A model generated the notes under the pieces. That model was not told the DNA's origin. It made no database searches and saw nothing but the letters and a program-made list of their open reading frames with translations. A DNA stretch of 58,137 nt from Acidobacteriota bacterium (GTDB lineage: Bacteria > Acidobacteriota > Terriglobia > 2-12-FULL-54-10). The position numbers and the translations under genes were made by a program. Below, in pieces: positions 52,800 through 58,137 of this stretch. How positions within the stretch are numbered: position 1 is the first letter of the stretch; the number at the start of each line of letters is the position of its first letter. The stretch is from contig SHUM01000018.1 in assembly GCA_009691245.1 (NCBI GenBank), positions 1-58,137 on the forward strand. The letters run 5' to 3'.

Positions 52800-54239
52800 C
52801 TAATCTCGCCCAACTCCGCGCAGCCAGCGGCGGGCTTCCTTGAGCGCCTCCGCAACACGCGCGGGGGCGGTGGCACCGGCGACGGCGCGGCGGGCGACGC
52901 CCGCTTCCGGCGTGAGCAGGTCGAGCGCGTCTTCGGCGAACTGGTCGGAGTGGCGCTGCAAGTCGGAGAGCGAGCACTCGCTCGGCTGGGTGCCGCTGTT
53001 GGTGTTCTCGAGAACCAGCTTGCCGATGATCTGATGCGCTTGATGGAAGGGGACGCCCTTGTGCGCCAGATACTCGGCCAGGTCGGTGGCGCACAGCCAG
53101 CCGTCCGACGCCGCGCGCTTCATGGGCTTGGGATTCACCTTCACCAGCGAGACAACTTGCGCGGCCAGCACCAGGGCCATCTCCAGTTGCTCGGCGGCGT
53201 CGAAGACCGGCTCTTTGTCTTCCTGCAAATCTCGATTGTAGGTGAGCGGCAGACCCTTCACCGTGGTGGCCAGCGAGACCAGGCTGCCCAGCACGCGGCC
53301 CGTCTTGCCGCGAATCAGCTCGAGCGAGTCGGGGTTCTTCTTCTGCGGCATCAGACTGCTGCCGGTGGAAACCTCGTCGGCCATTTCGAGAAAACCGAAC
53401 TCCTCCGAGGAGTAGAGAATCCAGTCTTCCGAAAGACGGCTCAGGTGGAGGAAGCAAGTAGTCGCCGTAAAAAGAAATTCGAGCGCGAAGTCGCGGTCCG
53501 ACACGGCGTCCATGCTGTTGCGCGAAATGCGCGAGAAACCCAACTCACGCGCGAGCTGTTTACGATTGACGGCGAAGCCGCTGCCCGCCAGCGCGCCGCT
53601 GCCGAGCGGCAGCACGTCGGCTGCATCGTAACAGTTTTCCAGCCGCTCATAGTCGCGCCGGAACATCTCAAAGTAGGCCAGCAGAGTGTGCGAGAACAGT
53701 ACGGGCTGCGCCCGACGCAGGTGCGTATAGCCAGGAAGAATTACAGAGATGTGCGCGGCCGCGGCGCCCGCCAGCGCGTCGAGCATACTGCGCAAAGCGG
53801 CCTGCTGGGTGCGAATGGCTTGCTTGATCCAGATGCGGAAGTCCAACGCAACTTGCTCATTGCGGCTGCGTCCGGTGTGAAGCTTATCGGCCAGCGGGCC
53901 GATCTGCGCGCGCAGCTTCGCGAGTATAAACGTGTGTACATCTTCTTCGCCGGCCCCGGCGAAGTAGTCCGCGCCCTGGCTTCCCATTTCCGTGGCCAAT
54001 TCCGTAGCCAGCGATTGGAGCGCTTTCGCCGCGCGGCGCGCCTCGGTGCGCGAGAGAATGCCGGCACGCTCCAGCGCACGCGCATACGCCAGCGTGCCCA
54101 CCACGTCCGCGTGGGCCAGCCGGTAATCGAAGCGCAGGGAGAATGAAAAGGCCTCCAGCGCTTTACTAGCGGCCTTCTCAAATCGGCCACCCCAAAGCTG
54201 ATAGGGTTGAGTGGCGGATGTTGGCTGTGATTTCTTCAT
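52800..54239 (-). CDS. argH: Argininosuccinate lyase
   Basis: 479 aa. Start at ATG 54239 (MKKSQPT), overlapping the argF stop by four bases; the upstream in-frame extension lies in argF. Family motifs: LWGGRFEK, HTGRSRNEQVALDFR, LPGYTHLRRAQPVL and the catalytic signature GSSLMPQKKNPD. Cleaves argininosuccinate to arginine and fumarate, the last step of arginine synthesis. The four-base overlap with argF shows translational coupling. Confidence 0.94.
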   Translation of the reverse strand: MKKSQPTSATQPYQLWGGRFEKAASKALEAFSFSLRFDYRLAHADVVGTLAYARALERAGILSRTEARRAAKALQSLATELATEMGSQGADYFAGAGEEDVHTFILAKLRAQIGPLADKLHTGRSRNEQVALDFRIWIKQAIRTQQAALRSMLDALAGAAAAHISVILPGYTHLRRAQPVLFSHTLLAYFEMFRRDYERLENCYDAADVLPLGSGALAGSGFAVNRKQLARELGFSRISRNSMDAVSDRDFALEFLFTATTCFLHLSRLSEDWILYSSEEFGFLEMADEVSTGSSLMPQKKNPDSLELIRGKTGRVLGSLVSLATTVKGLPLTYNRDLQEDKEPVFDAAEQLEMALVLAAQVVSLVKVNPKPMKRAASDGWLCATDLAEYLAHKGVPFHQAHQIIGKLVLENTNSGTQPSECSLSDLQRHSDQFAEDALDLLTPEAGVARRAVAGATAPARVAEALKEARRWLRGVGRD

Positions 54240-55219
54240 TCGCTTTTGACCGATCCGCCTTCGCGAGCTAGGAGCAGCCACAGCAGGGCTTTCTGTGCGT
54301 GCAGCCGGTTTTCTGCTTGATCAAACACGACGGAGCGCGGCGACTCGATCACCGCTTCGGTTACTTCCTCACCACGATGCGCGGGGAGGCAGTGCAGGAA
54401 AACCGCGTCGGGCCGAGCCAGCGAGAATAACTCCTCGTTAACTTGATAGGGGGCAAAGAGCTGACGGCGCTGCTCGGCTTCGTGCTCGGCGCCCATGCTG
54501 GTCCACACGTCCGTGTAGAGGACATGCGCGCCCTGGGCCGCCGCGCGTGGATCGTTAGACACGGTTACACTGCCGCCGGTCTGGGCAGCAAACGACGCAG
54601 CCACGCGCACGATTTCGGCATCCGGCTCATATCCTTCGGGTGTGGCCACGGAGATGTGCATGCCCAGCTTCGCCCCAGTAATCAGGAGCGAATGAGCCAC
54701 ATTGTTCCCGTCTCCAATGTAGGCGAGGCGCACCTGGTCCAGCTTTCCAAACACACCTTGGACAGTGAGCATATCCGCCAGAGCCTGGCAAGGATGCACA
54801 CGATCCGATAACGCATTGATGACTGGAATCCGTGCCCAGGTAGCCAACTGTTCGACGGTCGTGTGCCGAAACACACGCGCCGCGATAGCATGCACCCAAC
54901 GATCAAGATTACGCGCAACATCGGCAATCGGCTCGCGCTGGCCGATCTGTTCGCCGCGCAGGTCCATGAACAACGAGGTTCCTCCGAGGCTTTGCATAGC
55001 CACCTCGAAGGTCACACGAGTACGCAGGCTCGGCTTCTCAAACAGCAGGATCAAAACCCTGCCGGAGAGAGACTGCCGGTAGCCGTCTGGGCTGTTCCGT
55101 ATCCGAGCTGCGCAATCGAGGACAGTTTTAGTGTCCTCAATGGTCAGATCGCCGTCAAAGACCAGATCGGAAGCAGAAATTGGCACAGATTGCTGGTTGT
55201 GAATCCCCGTTAAAGACAT
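54236..55219 (-). CDS. argF: Ornithine carbamoyltransferase
   Basis: 327 aa. Start at ATG 55219, with GGAGG 6 nt upstream inside the longer frame from GTG 55231. Carbamoyl-phosphate motif KPSLRTRVTFE (residues about 62-72), HPCQALADMLT and FLHCLPAHRGEEV identify it. Makes citrulline from ornithine and carbamoyl phosphate. argG is not beside it, so the argininosuccinate synthase must be elsewhere. The promoter overlaps two ARG-box-like palindromes at 55240-55273, so arginine repression is likely. Confidence 0.93.
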   Translation of the reverse strand: MSLTGIHNQQSVPISASDLVFDGDLTIEDTKTVLDCAARIRNSPDGYRQSLSGRVLILLFEKPSLRTRVTFEVAMQSLGGTSLFMDLRGEQIGQREPIADVARNLDRWVHAIAARVFRHTTVEQLATWARIPVINALSDRVHPCQALADMLTVQGVFGKLDQVRLAYIGDGNNVAHSLLITGAKLGMHISVATPEGYEPDAEIVRVAASFAAQTGGSVTVSNDPRAAAQGAHVLYTDVWTSMGAEHEAEQRRQLFAPYQVNEELFSLARPDAVFLHCLPAHRGEEVTEAVIESPRSVVFDQAENRLHAQKALLWLLLAREGGSVKSE

Positions 55220-55239
55220 CCCAACCTCCACGGAGCAAA

Positions 55240-55273
55240 TGTATAATTATACAATCATGTGAATAATTACACA
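55240..55273 (-). promoter_or_regulatory. Tandem ARG-box-like operators before argF
   Basis: Two palindromes, TGTATAATTATACA (55240-55253, perfect) and TGTGAATAATTACACA (55258-55273, near-perfect), are 19 bp apart centre to centre. They match the AT-rich TGAATAATTATTCA-like ArgR/AhrC pattern and its tandem arrangement. A TTGACA (55292-55287, minus strand) could be the -35 box; the operators would then cover the start site. Confidence 0.6.
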
Positions 55274-55363
55274 TTGCGACGCAGACTGTCAAGCACCTAT
55301 GGCCACGGCCAAAACCCATGACTTAAGATGGCTCGCTGCGGCAGGAACAGCGCACCTCCCAAT

Positions 55364-55395
55364 GCGCCTACAGGCACTATATGTGCCGTAGGCGC
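55364..55395. other. Strong hairpin downstream of the HU gene
   Basis: GCGCCTAC plus GGCAC pair with GTGCC plus GTAGGCGC (13 bp, one bulged A) around loop TATAT. An outer ACAGCGC/GCGCTGT pair may extend it. Position suits an HU terminator, but no U-run follows on the minus strand. Confidence 0.5.
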
Positions 55396-55452
55396 AGCGC
55401 GGCGCGCTGTACTGCTTCGGAGGATGCCTTCAATTTCCGGCGGGCGGAAAGT

Positions 55453-55758
55453 TTATTTCTTCTTGCCGACGGGGGCAATCGCGTCCTTTGCGGCTTTGGC
55501 CACGCGGAACTTGACCACGGTCTTGGCGGCAATCTTAATTGCTTCGCCAGTCGCCGGGTTGCGTCCCATGCGAGCCTTGCGGGCGGCCTTCACCAAACGT
55601 CCGATGCCAGGAAGAACAAAAACACCGTTCTTCTTAGTCTCGGCGATTGCCGTCTTGGCAATCTCGTCGAGGAATGTGCGCGCCACCTTGTTATTGGTTT
55701 CACACTGCTCGGCGAGGTGCCGAACCAATTGAGCTTGAGTCATTCTTGCTGCTGCCAT
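55453..55758 (-). CDS. HU-family DNA-binding protein
   Basis: 101 aa. N-terminal helices MTQAQLVRHLAEQCETNNK and FLDEIAKTAI, then the beta-arm region with VLPGIGRLVKAARKARMGRNPATGE, a classic HU/IHF DNA-bending arm, and a Lys-rich end. Binds and bends DNA as a nucleoid protein. AAGGAGG directly precedes ATG 55758. Extra N-terminal residues MAAAR are unusual but well placed. Confidence 0.93.
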   Translation of the reverse strand: MAAARMTQAQLVRHLAEQCETNNKVARTFLDEIAKTAIAETKKNGVFVLPGIGRLVKAARKARMGRNPATGEAIKIAAKTVVKFRVAKAAKDAIAPVGKKK

Positions 55759-56023
55759 AGGCCTCCTTGTAAGAATAAAAAATCCGGTTCAGTATACAAC
55801 GCAATCGCTGTGTTTTAAGCGAGTTTTTTAATTTTCATGAAAACTATATTTAAAAAACAAATTTTCTGACCCGCGAGAACCATTGTTTGTAGCACGCGAT
55901 GTTCCTGGTTGGATACGTTATTACCGACCCATATTTCGCGAGCGCAGTAGCCCATTCCCGACGGATGACATACAATGCTGCTTTTGCAGCTTCCCATCGT
56001 ACACCAACGTCGAGCGCAAAACC

Positions 56024-57880
56024 ATGATGGATCGAAATCGTGCGATCACCAACCCGGTTTGGTCTGCGGAACTCAAGGCTGCTTGGGAATCGGTTCCCCT
56101 TGCTGCCGGGCGCTGGAATGCTGCGGGCTCCCCATATCTCTGGATCGTTGTCATTCTCGTCGTCGCGCTTACTCGCTGGCCAGCAATCAGTCCACAATTA
56201 TACTCCTTTGACTCGGTCAATCTAGCATTGGCATTGAATGAATTTAATCCCACACTGAATCAACCGCAGCCTCCGGGGTATCCGGTCTTCGTTTTAGTTG
56301 CCAGATCCCTCTACCCATTATTGGGATCCCCGGAGAATACTTTCGCTGCCATACAGATACTGATCAGCGTATTGGCGCTGGGATTTCTTTACAAACTCAC
56401 GGCGCTTTTATTTTCCGCCCGCGTCGCCTTCATTGCGTGCGCGTTGTTTTTATTCAATCCGGTTTTCTGGTACTCCGGCCTGACATCCCCGCTACGGCCC
56501 CATCTGGCGTTCTTGTCAATCTTGTTTGCCTATTTCTGTTTCCAAGCCATCGAGAACCGGCGCTGGAATTTTCTGATGGCGTCGTTCACACTGGGGCTGG
56601 CGGGCGGATTTCGTCCCGAACTCTCTTTCGTGCTTTTCCCGCTTTGGCTCTGGACTGGATGGCGGTGCGCTGATCTGCGGCTGCTCTTGCGCGGATTCGC
56701 CGTTATCGGCATCACCACCTGGCTGTGGCTGGCGAACTTGGCGGCTGCCTCCGGCGGGTTCGCCAATATGATGGCCTACTTCCAGGAATATCTGAGCACA
56801 CAGACCTTCCAAACCTCTGTGCTCCAGGCCGCGCCGTTGCCCGGCTGGCGACGCATGGTTGGACGCGTGGTGATTTGGCTGAGCCTGGGAGCGCTGCCTT
56901 GGCTCTGGGCCATTCCCTATGGCTGGAAGGATCGCGCGCAACTGCTGGATCGCGTGGACCGTTTTGTTCTCATCGGGCTATGGCTCGTTCCCGCTGCCAT
57001 CTTCAATATGGTGCTGCATAGCGCCGATCCGGACCATCTGCTGGCCTCGATTCCGGTCATCTGCATCATCGGAGGCCTTTGCCTGGATGCCGCGGAGAGT
57101 CGCCTGAATTGTACTTGGTGGACGACGGGGTGGACGGGCACGGCGCGCGCCCGAGCCGTTGGAGCAGTGGCCATCGCAGGTTCTCTGGCCGGGCTGTATT
57201 TTGCTTTCCCGGATGATACTTATGCAAGGACAGGATTGGCCATTTGGTTTTCCGTTGCCCTGGCCATTTTGGTTTGCTCGCCACTGAAGCCATTCGGCCG
57301 CGCGTGGCCACTGCTAACCATCGCACTGATCGGCAACATGCTGCTCTTCTTTGGAGAATTTCCGTTTCCCACGGGACCGGCCGCCGGCGGTTTCCGCGGA
57401 CTAGCTTCGCTGCGGGATGCGTTCCTGGGCGGACGCTACGAAAGTTCCTACGCCCGCATTCGATGGGCTTCCGAGAGAATGGCGGATACCGCCAGAGATG
57501 TCCCACGGATCCGCGCCGCCAGCTCGCGCCCCCTGGTTTTCATCTGGTCCCGCGATGGAGAACCCTCCTGGAGAAAGGTCACTTACTATCTCCCCAAAGA
57601 CAAGGTATACGTCCTGGACGAAGCGGGCGACCCGGGAAGCCCCACATCGCAGGCCGTGCTGTGGACGGCCAACAAACCGTCTGCGCGCTTTTCCGGCACG
57701 GCTCCCGTGCAACTACCCGTCCCTCGCGGTGCCCGCCTGATATGGTTCATTGCGGGCGGCAAAGTTGCGGAACTGTCTCGCACAATCCCGGTCCGGCAAG
57801 CACCCGGATTCCTCTATTCCGATGTGCCCCGCGAAATGGAACGCCTGCGTTGGGGATCGTTCGAGTTCGTTCCACAATAA
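56024..57880 (+). CDS. Multi-spanning membrane glycosyltransferase (GT-C type)
   Basis: 618 aa. ATG 56024 is chosen as the first good start after a poorly conserved upstream stretch; ATG 56027 is also possible. About ten hydrophobic segments (for example SPYLWIVVILVVALTRW, IQILISVLALGFLYKL, LAVALAILVC-like). The first loop has SFDSVNLALALNEFNP and QPPGYPVF, typical of the Asp-containing loop of GT-C enzymes. Probably transfers a sugar from a polyprenyl-phosphate donor. Its C-terminal 150 residues are a soluble domain. Weak ribosome site. Confidence 0.72.
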   Translation: MMDRNRAITNPVWSAELKAAWESVPLAAGRWNAAGSPYLWIVVILVVALTRWPAISPQLYSFDSVNLALALNEFNPTLNQPQPPGYPVFVLVARSLYPLLGSPENTFAAIQILISVLALGFLYKLTALLFSARVAFIACALFLFNPVFWYSGLTSPLRPHLAFLSILFAYFCFQAIENRRWNFLMASFTLGLAGGFRPELSFVLFPLWLWTGWRCADLRLLLRGFAVIGITTWLWLANLAAASGGFANMMAYFQEYLSTQTFQTSVLQAAPLPGWRRMVGRVVIWLSLGALPWLWAIPYGWKDRAQLLDRVDRFVLIGLWLVPAAIFNMVLHSADPDHLLASIPVICIIGGLCLDAAESRLNCTWWTTGWTGTARARAVGAVAIAGSLAGLYFAFPDDTYARTGLAIWFSVALAILVCSPLKPFGRAWPLLTIALIGNMLLFFGEFPFPTGPAAGGFRGLASLRDAFLGGRYESSYARIRWASERMADTARDVPRIRAASSRPLVFIWSRDGEPSWRKVTYYLPKDKVYVLDEAGDPGSPTSQAVLWTANKPSARFSGTAPVQLPVPRGARLIWFIAGGKVAELSRTIPVRQAPGFLYSDVPREMERLRWGSFEFVPQ

Positions 57881-58059
57881 GTTTCCCTCATCGCGTTCTA
57901 GAACTGAATTCGCGTAGATCCCCCTCGGTCCCTCCAGCGATCCATTGTCGCCGGAACATTAAGCTGCCACTGCCTCCCAGCGCATGTCGCTTCAGCCGGA
58001 AAGCGCTGCATTCCTCCGCGTTAACTTGACGGATGCCCGTGCTGCGCCTAAGATGAATA

Positions 58060-58136
<77 letters not shown>

Positions 58137-58137
58137 A

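Noticed and set aside
52713-54146. 477-aa plus-strand ORF
   Set aside because: Antisense shadow of argH, which has its full signature motifs.

Overview
The window looks like a piece of an Acidobacteriota genome, close to the Solibacter/Bryobacter group. It is GC-rich. It carries two very large outer-membrane receptors with an N-terminal carboxypeptidase-regulatory-like domain, paired cytochrome/DUF1592 and DUF1552 proteins, and a secreted protein ending in the C-terminal domain first described in Solibacter (TIGR03437 type). The taxonomic call is inference; there is no rRNA gene here, only an initiator tRNA at the right edge.

Layout. 1-2005 (minus): the 3' part of a secreted beta-propeller-like protein whose frame is open except for one TAG and one TGA. 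2225-20152 (minus): a tandem duplication of one four-gene module: multidomain cytochrome with DUF1587/1592/1588/1585, then DUF1552 protein, then exported ankyrin protein, then TonB-dependent receptor. 20293-25676 (minus): amidohydrolase, pseudouridine synthase, hypoxanthine phosphoribosyltransferase, PhoU, fatty-acid desaturase and cold-shock protein. 25990-29237 (minus): a translationally coupled sulfatase and YHYH protein. 29589-32090 (plus): PQQ dehydrogenase and a cohesin-like protein. 32538-39160 (minus): second amidohydrolase, M28 peptidase, a small membrane protein, a BrnT/BrnA-type toxin-antitoxin pair with a damaged toxin, a Tat-exported thiamine-diphosphate enzyme and a small cytochrome c. 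39405-41654 (plus): a second beta-propeller protein with an in-frame TGA. 41795-42973: a lipoprotein and a REP-type transposase with flanking palindromic repeats. 43034-51558: threonine aldolase and a coenzyme F420 gene set (cofC, cofG, cofH and npdG on minus; cofE and cofD on plus) with a DUF3500 gene inserted. 51714-58136: glycosyltransferases, argF-argH with tandem ARG-box-like operators, HU and tRNA-fMet.

The strongest novel signal is a candidate new selenoprotein family. The two propeller paralogues, about 39 kb apart on opposite strands, both have TGA at exactly the same aligned codon. Each TGA is followed, 23 nt later, by the identical perfect hairpin CTTCGCCAGGATGGCGAAG. The 34 nt containing it differ at one base between the paralogues, while the flanking DNA has diverged much more. 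Its distance from the TGA and its G-starting apical loop fit the published bacterial SECIS model. No Sec machinery lies in the window, so this needs whole-genome and homologue checks.

Other notable points are a sulfatase with Arg at the formylglycine position, a BrnT toxin with TGA at its conserved Trp codon, three families of intergenic inverted repeats, and the nearly complete F420 pathway.
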